Shown piece after piece: positions 1-5,866 of a stretch of DNA of 5,866 nt. Position 1 is the first letter of the stretch. The number at the start of each line of letters is the position of its first letter. Origin of the DNA: SAR324 cluster bacterium (GTDB taxonomy: Bacteria; Bdellovibrionota; UBA2361; JAAZON01). The stretch lies in the NCBI GenBank assembly GCA_012797725.1, contig JAAZON010000191.1:1-5866 (forward strand). The letters are read 5' to 3'. The translations under genes were made by a program, and so were the position numbers. The notes beneath the pieces were generated by a model, which saw nothing but the letters and a program-made list of their open reading frames with translations, ran no database searches and was not told where the DNA came from.

Positions 1-61
1 AGATAGCCGAATAAAATTATTCTCTAGACTTGATCCTTGGAAGGGAGATAGTTGATGTGTG

Positions 62-68
62 AAAGGAG
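62..68 (+). promoter_or_regulatory. Ribosome binding site deciding the cdd start
   Basis: AAAGGAG is a strong Shine-Dalgarno match 8 bases before ATG 77. It lies inside the alternative reading from GTG 59, which has only AGGGAG at 42-47 at a long 11-base spacing. This favours ATG 77 as the cdd start. Confidence 0.75.
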
Positions 69-76
69 ATTGTCGA

Positions 77-529
77 ATGGAAAATGAGAAACCCGAGCGG
101 GCTAGATCCTTGAAGTCTTTAGAGCTAACCCAAGAATTGCTCTCTAAACTTAAAGATACCGCTCGAAGTGCAAGCCGATCCTCCTATTCACCATATAGCA
201 ATTTTAAAGTTGGCGCTGCTGTTCTGACATCGAAGGGTAAGATCTACTCAGGGTGCAACATTGAAAATGCCTCATATGGACTGACAAATTGCGCAGAGCG
301 TACTGCAATTTTTAAAGCTGTCTCAGAAGGGGAGAGCGACATTCTTGCAGTGGTTGTGTATACCCCAACGGAAAACTTAAGTTTCCCATGTGGAGCATGT
401 CGTCAAGTACTTAATGAGTTTGGGCCAGATTGTCTGGTCGTGAGCATTGGAAATGGGGAGAGGGAAGAAATAAAATATGCAAGGGAGTTACTCCCGGATT
501 CTTTCGGGCCGAAAGATTTGGGCAAATAG
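77..529 (+). CDS. cdd: Cytidine deaminase
   Basis: This enzyme hydrolyses cytidine and deoxycytidine to uridine and deoxyuridine plus ammonia, in cytoplasmic pyrimidine salvage. The product (150 aa from the ATG) shows the whole family signature: the N-terminal YSPYSNFKVGAA motif (about residues 37-48), the substrate-binding CNIENASYG (60-68), the catalytic NCAERTA with zinc ligand Cys72 and proton-shuttle Glu74, the PCGACRQ motif with zinc ligands Cys105 and Cys108, and the usual C-terminal ELLPDSFGPKDL. The three-cysteine zinc site is that of the short, homotetrameric class. The length is slightly above the usual 130-140 aa because of about 25 charged N-terminal residues. I chose ATG 77 because AAAGGAG lies 8 bases upstream; a GTG at 59 in the same frame would add six residues. 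It ends in TAG. The upstream neighbour is outside the window, so operon membership is unknown. Identity is near certain; only the start is open. Confidence 0.97.
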   Translation: MENEKPERARSLKSLELTQELLSKLKDTARSASRSSYSPYSNFKVGAAVLTSKGKIYSGCNIENASYGLTNCAERTAIFKAVSEGESDILAVVVYTPTENLSFPCGACRQVLNEFGPDCLVVSIGNGEREEIKYARELLPDSFGPKDLGK

Positions 530-596
530 GGATCGCCTTTGAGAGCAGCATCTAAATGGTCTTAAGGTCGTAGAAAGCGAGGACGATAAAAGAGGC

Positions 597-1049
597 ATGC
601 TATGTTCTTACTGCGGAAAATCGCTGGACGAAGGCAAAAGCGCTTGCAAGGAATGCCAAGATAAGCACCTGGAGGAGCAACATTCGGAAGCATTGCTGGC
701 AAAGGAGTTAAAGGTTAAGAGACTTCCACTGCATATTGCTGCCATTGTTTTGCCCTTGATTCTAGTGTTCTTGAGCATCCTGCTATTAATATATCGCGAC
801 CGCATCAATGTTGCGATAGTTGAGACTAAGGTCATTGCCACAAAGCCTTTTTATGGCGACGAATATACCTATCTAATTAAAGATAAAATGACCTTTAAAG
901 GCAGGCTTCTTTCTACAAAGGACGACAATGTCAGTAGAAAAAACTATGGCAATGCTCTTGTGTTGGATGTAGCCGAGGAACCGGCATTTAATGAGCTGTT
1001 GAAGATAAAAGGTGCATGTGATCGAATAGGTAATTATCCTAATTACTGA
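597..1049 (+). CDS. Zinc-ribbon single-pass membrane protein of unknown function
   Basis: The protein is 150 aa. The N-terminus MLCSYCGKSL followed by ACKEC gives two CxxC pairs (Cys3/Cys6 and Cys17/Cys20), a typical small zinc ribbon. A charged linker (21-42, ending KVKR) leads into one strongly hydrophobic helix (about 43-66, rich in I, L and V). By the positive-inside rule the zinc ribbon should face the cytoplasm and the C-terminal 84 residues the outside, although an RDR just after the helix weakens that prediction. The C-terminal part is not recognised; it alternates beta-like hydrophobic stretches with lysines and has no tryptophan. The start is the first ATG of a frame open from 543, and no GTG or TTG precedes it. 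AAGAGG at 590-595 is too close to it for a good ribosome site, so initiation is uncertain. The gene begins 67 bases after cdd and ends in TGA, 18 bases before the next possible start, in the same frame. Zinc-ribbon and membrane calls are firm; no function can be assigned. Confidence 0.75.
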   Translation: MLCSYCGKSLDEGKSACKECQDKHLEEQHSEALLAKELKVKRLPLHIAAIVLPLILVFLSILLLIYRDRINVAIVETKVIATKPFYGDEYTYLIKDKMTFKGRLLSTKDDNVSRKNYGNALVLDVAEEPAFNELLKIKGACDRIGNYPNY

Positions 1050-1050
1050 G

Positions 1051-1056
1051 AAAGGA
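1051..1056 (+). promoter_or_regulatory. Possible ribosome binding site for the gene at 1068
   Basis: AAAGGA lies 11 bases before ATG 1068, directly after the stop codon of the preceding gene. The sequence match is good but the spacing is long. It supports separate translation of the gene at 1068, coupled to the upstream gene. Confidence 0.4.
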
Positions 1057-1067
1057 TCTACTTAGTC

Positions 1068-1298
1068 ATGCCATACAAACGCCTACGGATTTACGAGAAT
1101 ACTGTTGCCGATGATCGCTTCGGGGAAAAGATTGAGATTGAAGGTCTACGATTGGATTTTATTCAAGCAAAGTCTCGCAACGGAGCTTCAATTTGGACTG
1201 AGTCTGGCTTTCCAGGTTCATCATGGAAGACGAGCTTCGTTTTTCCAACGAAAATTTTGTATAATGGCAGGAAGCATTTTTTGTATCCAGCAGATTGA
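1068..1298 (+). CDS. Small hypothetical protein, possibly the 5' part of a broken gene
   Basis: A 76-residue product that I do not recognise. It begins MPYKRLRIYE, is basic and mixed alpha/beta in character, contains two TGG tryptophans, and has neither cysteines, a signal peptide nor a membrane segment. It starts 18 bases after the zinc-ribbon gene, in the same frame, behind AAAGGA, so the two are probably co-transcribed. The C-terminus looks abrupt: it stops at a TGA at 1296-1298, and coding-like sequence continues for another 170 bases in two competing ways (see the next entry). It may be a complete small gene, the front of a longer gene broken by a frameshift or by nonsense changes, or the back of an ancestral fusion with the zinc-ribbon gene. 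A frame-overlapping reading at 1105-1431 has a less natural N-terminal half. I judge translation here likely but an intact gene doubtful. Confidence 0.45.
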   Translation: MPYKRLRIYENTVADDRFGEKIEIEGLRLDFIQAKSRNGASIWTESGFPGSSWKTSFVFPTKILYNGRKHFLYPAD

Positions 1299-1472
1299 AA
1301 TTCTTCGTGATACTCTCAGAGACTTCGGGATCAAACTCTTGATGCCCAAATCAAACAGTTCCGAACAGATACTCAATATCGCCGAGAAGATGCTTGGCTT
1401 GGGGACGGCATCTGTGGTGAACGTTTTGTGAAGCCTGATTGCGAAGATCTCTGGCTAGCAAAGAAGGAATAA
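1299..1472 (+). other. Coding-like sequence detached from the preceding gene
   Basis: Two readings look protein-like here. In the frame of the gene at 1068, after TGA 1296 come three codons, a second TGA at 1308-1310, then 53 open codons to TAA 1470-1472. These give a charged, helix-prone peptide containing RLRDQTLDAQIKQFRTD and ending DLWLAKKE. In the +1 frame an open stretch up to TGA 1429-1431 gives an amphipathic peptide with IEILRDTLRDFGIKLL and a hydrophobic end. Counting base use per codon position by hand, the +1 frame has fewer G at position 2 and more purines at position 1, which slightly favours it. Removing one T from the T6 run at 1277-1282 would join the front of the gene at 1068 to the +1 frame. 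Neither part has its own good start codon. I take this as the tail of a damaged or mis-sequenced gene; which frame is original is unresolved. Confidence 0.35.
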
Positions 1473-1592
1473 ACGCTAGTTCATAATTCTATATTTCTAC
1501 CATCCATGGGACTTAATAGGCCTGCGATTGAGTCTCATTCGCTTTTGGTGTTACACTCGCTTAGTTTCTTCTAACATTTTGTAGTAACTCTT
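1473..1592 (+). other. Spacer upstream of the 958-residue gene
   Basis: This stretch of 120 bases holds no gene. CATAAT at 1482-1487 and TAACAT at 1572-1577 resemble -10 boxes, but neither has a good -35 box at 16-18 bases, so no promoter is called. No Shine-Dalgarno is visible before ATG 1593. No hairpin followed by T residues was found that could end the upstream transcript. Confidence 0.4.
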
Positions 1593-4469
1593 ATGGTAGA
1601 TGTTGAATTACCGCCATGTAGCTCTTGGGAGTCCTCGAGAGACCTAAATCATATCTATAATGCAGGCATCAAAAATATCGTCGCGAATCAGATGCGGACG
1701 CTGAGTTTCTATTTGAAAGAATTTGGGTTTGAAGATCCAGAAAAACATATTGCTTGCCTTGACCAAGAGAAAGTTCGGGAAGTTTACAAAAGAAGATGGA
1801 ACTTGCAGTCGCCGGCTTTTTTCACAGAGTTTATTAAGAATAACGACTATGATGTCGCGAGTGCCCTTGAGTTTTTATCAAATGGTATTACTAGCAGTCA
1901 CAGATTTGACGCATATTGTCGACTAGTTGTTGATAAAATTCCCCCACCTGGGCTTGAAATATATTCATCCGAGTTTCCGCAAGGCCTCTTGGGCTGCCAG
2001 TTGTTGCGTCCAACAGGCGCCGCTCATCGTCAAGTGACGGTGGAATGGTACTTCATTCCCTCAATTGGAAAACTCTTGCCACTTTCCTACATTATCGAAG
2101 GGCAAAGGATCGAAGGGCTCCTGAGGTGTACGCTTGATGCTCAATCAAAAATACGCCATGTCTCATTCAAAAGTAGCCGAAGCGTGTTCAAGGCTCTCTA
2201 CGACGCTTATGGTGCTCTTACTGTGTATTCTTTGGCAGCACCATCGGGGAGAATCTGTCTTGCACCGGATGTGAGCAAGAGACTGAACGGGCATTTTCGG
2301 GTACCCGAAGACGATCTTTTTCAGGCTACAATCGGAGCAAATGGAGTTCCCATTGAGCTTCGAGTAGGGGATGGGAGCGTTGTCAAATCGCTTCAGATTC
2401 TTGAACGGCGAGATCAAAAAGGTGTCGTGGTTGAAATTCTTGATTCTGCCTTGCAATTCAATGGAGCAAAGCTTCGAAAGTTTGCTGCAGAAAATGGACC
2501 ACTTTGGTTGCGTTCGACAGAAGTGCCCCGCAACTCTAGACGTGCCATTCCGCAGTATGTAGAGGTTCCCAGTGGCTGCGATGCCAAAGAAGTGGCAATA
2601 CTTCTTGATGCCCAGGGGCGCCCTGAGTTTTTGCAGGCCGGGAGACAAGGATATTATTTGAAGCGGGTAGAGCTTCGTAATAAAAAAACGGAGATTTCCA
2701 AAGTCTTGTTAGCAAAAGTTTCGGCAATATACCCTGAGCAAATAAGGAAAGCTTTGGCACAGATCTCTCATCCAGGAGAGAGTGTGGTGGTTACCAGATT
2801 GCCTGTTAGAGAGAATGCGCGTAAGGATGCACGCATCATTTATGTCGCAGGCCTGGAGTTAAATATTCCCGATGTATATGGACGATCTCTTCGCAATGGC
2901 CCCATTGCCGCAACACATGCCGAGGTCATTATCGAAGAAAAAGCTTTTCCGCCCAATTACATTTGGGCCAGCCTCGGGCAGTACAGAGCAAAGGCGAGCT
3001 GTCAATCTGGCGAGAGTAGTTTTAGGGGGAACGTCCGAATTTTGCTTGAAGCAACTTCACCCGGATATTACAGTGCTTTGGGACGTGAAGTGGCAATAAC
3101 TGAAGGTAGAATTCGCTGCTTTGGGAATGAGTTGTTTATTCCGGCTTCTCTTGTTAAGCGGTATGGGCTTAAAGAGCGGCGAGTTGTCGCACGACCTTCA
3201 ATCGACTCAAATGGGCTTCGGTGCATAGAGCGGCTGATAGCTATATCAGATCAGAATCGGCCAAGGATTGAAATAGAAATAGTCCGAGAAGACGGCGTAC
3301 CCTCTGCTTTCCGGATATTCGAAGGCAAAGATCTTCTTAGTGAGTTTGAACTGGTTAGCGTACGTAGTCATGGCAAACTTCTATGGTGCCAAAGGAAGGC
3401 GCCGTCATATAGTAAATTATTGGAATTGGCTTCAAATTCTGTCCTTGAGATAGACACCAAATCGACTATAAATGCAGAAGTGTTTTTAGGCGGTTTTCGG
3501 TTTGAGCTTCCTGCTGCCTGCAAGAACGAACGCCTAAAGATTCTTTTTCGAGCTTCTGACGAACCTATACAGGAGATAGAGGTCAAAGCAATTAACGTTA
3601 AAGATGGTGCTAATCATATAGAAATAATGCCTTCCTATAAACTCTTTCCGATTTGGCGCGAAGCTAAGATAGTTGGCTATCGGACCAAAAATGGTTCCGA
3701 GATATTATTTTGTCTAGCTCGTCATGAGGGAGGGGCGTTGCAAACCTTTCGACGTGGTCAAAATGCATTGTGGGCTTTGAAATCAAATGAATTTACTGGA
3801 GTTCTATCATATGTGCCAGTTCCCAAGAAGCATCGCTTCTCTTTTGAATCCTTCATTCCACGAATGGTACCTGAAACAACAGCGCCTTTTATGGGCATAT
3901 TAATTACAAGGGGAAAGCCGTCAGAGATTTACTTTCATGAGCGCGATGACGATAAACTTTTCGATCAGATGGTCTATCAAGTAGCAGATCTGCCCATAGT
4001 CTATGATATGAGACAGTCAGGGTATTATTCTGAGATTTCTCCTTGGGCGAGCCACCTGACTCGTGAATACAAACGAAGAGTCAGGTTGTATAAGCAACAT
4101 AATGGGGGCAAGGTTCCAACTGACGAATGCTTGAGCCAATGGTTCTCAAAGGAACAGATGGCCGCAATACGTGAAGAGCTGCGAAACAGGTATCAGCCCT
4201 CACATGACAGGCTATCGGAAGACGGAGGTGAGAACTATCTTGCCAGGAGTATTTCTGGGAATATAGACCTGAATGATGGGTTAACGAGGCAGTTCACGGA
4301 ACTTTTGGAAGAGGACGATGTTTTCGATTCTTCACGGGGTCGAGTGGTAAGAGCGATTCAACAATTGGCAGAGATCACAGGGCTCTCGATGTCCACAATC
4401 TTCGAAATGCTTAACCAGCAACTTCTCTTAAAGGGAATAGATCTTAATGAGCTTCTTCTGCATGAATAG
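1593..4469 (+). CDS. Large repeat-containing protein of unknown function (958 aa)
   Basis: I do not recognise this protein. There is no signal peptide or membrane helix, so it is probably cytoplasmic. Three parts are visible. Residues 1-115 are mainly helical. Residues about 120-790 are beta-rich and appear modular: a short strand ending in proline (ICLAP to Pro225, YVEVP to Pro326, LELNIP to Pro426, NELFIP to Pro517, FRFELP to Pro640) recurs about every 100 residues. Most copies are followed by a strand-turn-strand with a Gly-x-Pro-like turn, for example ANGVPIELRV, DAQGRPEFL, REDGVPSAFRI and ITRGKPSEIYF. Residues about 815-958 are charged and helical, with a basic stretch TREYKRRVRLYK (823-834), an acidic LLEEDD, and a leucine-rich end. 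No catalytic motif or nucleotide-binding loop was seen. ATG 1593 is the first start after an in-frame TAA at 1572-1574 but lacks a Shine-Dalgarno; the next in-frame ATG is at residue 34. The gene ends in TAG. It may be a structural or scaffold-type protein, which is a guess. That it is a real gene is very likely. Confidence 0.92.
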   Translation: MVDVELPPCSSWESSRDLNHIYNAGIKNIVANQMRTLSFYLKEFGFEDPEKHIACLDQEKVREVYKRRWNLQSPAFFTEFIKNNDYDVASALEFLSNGITSSHRFDAYCRLVVDKIPPPGLEIYSSEFPQGLLGCQLLRPTGAAHRQVTVEWYFIPSIGKLLPLSYIIEGQRIEGLLRCTLDAQSKIRHVSFKSSRSVFKALYDAYGALTVYSLAAPSGRICLAPDVSKRLNGHFRVPEDDLFQATIGANGVPIELRVGDGSVVKSLQILERRDQKGVVVEILDSALQFNGAKLRKFAAENGPLWLRSTEVPRNSRRAIPQYVEVPSGCDAKEVAILLDAQGRPEFLQAGRQGYYLKRVELRNKKTEISKVLLAKVSAIYPEQIRKALAQISHPGESVVVTRLPVRENARKDARIIYVAGLELNIPDVYGRSLRNGPIAATHAEVIIEEKAFPPNYIWASLGQYRAKASCQSGESSFRGNVRILLEATSPGYYSALGREVAITEGRIRCFGNELFIPASLVKRYGLKERRVVARPSIDSNGLRCIERLIAISDQNRPRIEIEIVREDGVPSAFRIFEGKDLLSEFELVSVRSHGKLLWCQRKAPSYSKLLELASNSVLEIDTKSTINAEVFLGGFRFELPAACKNERLKILFRASDEPIQEIEVKAINVKDGANHIEIMPSYKLFPIWREAKIVGYRTKNGSEILFCLARHEGGALQTFRRGQNALWALKSNEFTGVLSYVPVPKKHRFSFESFIPRMVPETTAPFMGILITRGKPSEIYFHERDDDKLFDQMVYQVADLPIVYDMRQSGYYSEISPWASHLTREYKRRVRLYKQHNGGKVPTDECLSQWFSKEQMAAIREELRNRYQPSHDRLSEDGGENYLARSISGNIDLNDGLTRQFTELLEEDDVFDSSRGRVVRAIQQLAEITGLSMSTIFEMLNQQLLLKGIDLNELLLHE

Positions 4470-4748
4470 TTGGCTCGGTCATGCCGTCTGAGAAAATGAA
4501 TAGGTTGAAGAGTAACCTACATTCCCGAATTGCTAATTGGATCCTGCAAATTCGATGTTTCGATCATTTAATTTCACATTATGGGAATTATTAGGGACTT
4601 AGAGCAGAGAATCCAGTCATTCATCGAGCTGCAAATTCCTATCCAGTTGGCGCAGTTCATAATGCGGTACCACTAGGCAACTTGTGGGAATTTAGTCTTG
4701 TAGAAGAGAAGCGATAATACGCAACGAGAAAGTTGGAATTATCATCTT
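4470..4748. other. Convergent intergenic region
   Basis: These 279 bases separate the ends of two converging genes. No strong terminator is visible: TAGGTT/AACCTA (4501-4506 and 4514-4519) forms a 6-bp stem without a following T tract. Two short reading frames exist, 4481-4594 (37 codons) and 4581-4676 (31 codons), both on the plus strand and without ribosome sites. A 10-base direct repeat CTGCAAATTC occurs at 4544-4553 and 4629-4638. I see no RNA gene. Confidence 0.5.
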
Positions 4749-5866
4749 TTATGATTTTTCGAATATATGTCTATCACAGCTTTTTATATGAACCAGTCCA
4801 GCTCTTTTAAAATCAAGTGGATGAGCACTACTATACAAAAGTGGACCAAGACCTCGATATCCTTCAAGCTCTCCCTGTCCAAGAATGACGATGCTGTTCG
4901 AAGGTAATTTTTCAACGAATGACTCGAACAGGTCTTGGGAAAATTGAAAATATTTCTTGGAATCCTGTGCGTCGGATTGCGTGTAGGCCAGTTGGCGTCC
5001 TAAAAGGTAAAATACATTTTGAGTGGATACGATTATTGGCTTTCCATCCTTTTTGATTTCGTCTTGAAATTCAAAGAAACTTGAGACATAAAAAGTGCAG
5101 TTTCGAAGGATGTTTTCAGGCACTCGGTACAGCTGGCCATTGAAGCAAGAACGTCCAAACAATTGAAAAAGTGGTGTTGAAAATGCTTTCTCGTCACATG
5201 GAATGCCATAGGGGGAAAATATCGAGTCAAAACTCTGATTAATTCCTGAAAGTCTGAAATTATCTCTATCGGTATCATCAAGAACAATATAGCCAGACTT
5301 CGCACGATCAATGAGGTTGCTGGAAATGTCAAAAGCTTTAATAGGAAGTCTGGAAATGCCCTCATCGTCAGAAAAATATTGGAGCGCAAGCGCAAAAGAG
5401 AAAGCTTCATGACCTTCTGAACAACCTACCACTGTAATTTCGTCAAAACTCTGGGCGCTGTGGACAAGATGTCTTACTAACGATCGATAGATTTTGGTTT
5501 CCCTAAATAGTGAAGTTTGATGGCAAAGGTCATTTTCACCCAAGATTAATTTATCTTCAGGAAGGGTGCTTAAGCTGTCCTGTATTCTCGCGCGAATTGC
5601 AGGATCTGCATTTAAATACAATCTGCTTAGAAACTGATCGATTCTGTGACGGAGATCGTAGGATTGTGTTTCAATATGGCACAAACCACATAATATTTCA
5701 TGAAGTTCAGTTGAGTTCTCAAGCCCATGTGTCTCGGATAGATCGAAGAGATACAATAAATGTTGAGTGTGTTCATTTCTCTCGAGTTGGGGTTTGACCG
5801 TATCATATGATTTTTTAAGAGCCCTAAGAAATCTTGGATTCCTTTGGGAATGAACCAGTATATCCG
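4749..5866 (-). CDS. CheR-type SAM-dependent methyltransferase (5' end outside window)
   Basis: The reading frame is open from its TAA at 4749-4751 to the right edge of the window, giving at least 371 residues, so the true start lies beyond 5866. A TTG at 5754-5756 is in frame but is only an internal leucine codon. Numbered from the window edge, the CheR landmarks come in order: TSLFRE (117-122) like the family's TxFFR; VVGCSEGHEAFSFALAL (145-161), the SAM-binding loop that follows the first strand; KAFDISSNLIDRAKSGYI (176-193), like the family's ATDI..VLEKARxGxY; LYRVPENILRNCTFYVSSFF (245-264), like yxV...lr..V.F...NLL; QNVFYLLG (282-289), at the place of CRNVxIYF; and VILGQGE (326-332), at the place of LxLGxSE. 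Classical CheR enzymes methylate glutamates of chemoreceptors. This copy differs at key places (GHE for GEE, TQN for CRN), has no tryptophan in the visible part and has no chemotaxis genes beside it, so its substrate is unknown. The fold assignment is strong; the role is open. Confidence 0.88.
   Translation of the reverse strand, partial: DILVHSQRNPRFLRALKKSYDTVKPQLERNEHTQHLLYLFDLSETHGLENSTELHEILCGLCHIETQSYDLRHRIDQFLSRLYLNADPAIRARIQDSLSTLPEDKLILGENDLCHQTSLFRETKIYRSLVRHLVHSAQSFDEITVVGCSEGHEAFSFALALQYFSDDEGISRLPIKAFDISSNLIDRAKSGYIVLDDTDRDNFRLSGINQSFDSIFSPYGIPCDEKAFSTPLFQLFGRSCFNGQLYRVPENILRNCTFYVSSFFEFQDEIKKDGKPIIVSTQNVFYLLGRQLAYTQSDAQDSKKYFQFSQDLFESFVEKLPSNSIVILGQGELEGYRGLGPLLYSSAHPLDFKRAGLVHIKSCDRHIFEKS

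Noticed and set aside
2..55. Open frame ending in TGA at 53-55 that could be the tail of an upstream gene.
   Set aside because: Only 17 codons are visible and the peptide matches nothing I recognise; another frame also ends nearby, at 12-14.
483..515. Two adjacent inverted repeats at the cdd 3' end: GGGAG/CTCCC (loop TTA) and CTTTCGG/CCGAAAG (one-base centre).
   Set aside because: They encode the conserved ELLPDSFGPK stretch and lie before the stop codon. The second has no usable loop and no T tract follows, so a terminator is not supported.
597..1472. Genetic code with TGA as tryptophan.
   Set aside because: The 958-residue gene uses TGG for all ten tryptophans with no in-frame TGA, and the segments between the TGAs here also use TGG.
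2163..2648. Minus-strand open frame of 161 codons inside the 958-residue gene.
   Set aside because: It is antisense to a well-supported coding frame, has an unnatural cysteine- and serine-rich composition, and has no supporting context.
4544..4638. Direct repeat CTGCAAATTC at 4544-4553 and 4629-4638, and TGGGAATT at 4582-4589 and 4685-4692.
   Set aside because: The repeats are short, have unequal spacing (85 and 103 bases) and no similar flanks, so chance is adequate. They do not form an array or attachment-site pair.
4741..4759. ATCAT/ATGAT hairpin followed by five T on the plus strand, a possible terminator.
   Set aside because: The 5-bp stem is AT-rich and weak, it lies about 270 bases after the plus-strand gene, and it overlaps the end of the minus-strand gene.
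5510..5797. Plus-strand open frame of 95 codons opposite the methyltransferase gene.
   Set aside because: The minus strand carries clear CheR motifs through this region and is open to the window edge; the plus frame is a shadow.

Overview
The window (about 5.9 kb, moderate GC, standard genetic code) looks like a bacterial chromosome segment where one conserved housekeeping gene borders a stretch of orphan genes. Organism: only weakly constrained. A cytidine deaminase, a CheR-type methyltransferase domain and a large cytoplasmic-looking orphan protein would suit a free-living Gram-negative bacterium, but nothing here fixes the phylum. All ten tryptophans of the 958-residue protein are TGG and its frame contains no TGA, so TGA is an ordinary stop in this genome.

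Layout. (1) 77-529 (+): cytidine deaminase (cdd) of pyrimidine salvage, with a clear Shine-Dalgarno. (2) 597-1049 (+): a small protein with an N-terminal four-cysteine zinc ribbon, one membrane helix and an unrecognised C-terminal domain. (3) 1068-1298 (+): a 76-codon unrecognised gene just downstream in the same frame. Behind it, to 1472, lies coding-like sequence that two closely spaced TGA codons, or alternatively one extra T in a T6 run, separate from the gene. This may be a decayed or frameshifted gene. (4) 1473-1592: spacer without a convincing promoter. (5) 1593-4469 (+): a 958-residue protein that I do not recognise. By eye its central part is built from roughly 100-residue beta-rich modules, between a helical N-terminal part and a charged helical C-terminal part. 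(6) 4470-4748: convergent intergenic region. (7) 4749-5866 (-): CheR-like SAM-dependent methyltransferase whose 5' end lies beyond the right edge; the reading frame is open to the edge.

How the genes fit together. Cdd is probably independent of the rest. The zinc-ribbon membrane gene and the small gene after it look like a pair, or like two pieces of one ancestral reading frame. The 958-residue protein stands alone, with its own spacer and no visible ribosome-binding site. The methyltransferase is transcribed toward it. No tRNA, rRNA, CRISPR array, insertion sequence or integrase was seen. The most novel item is the repeat-containing 958-residue protein; the most puzzling is the interrupted coding region at 1047-1472.
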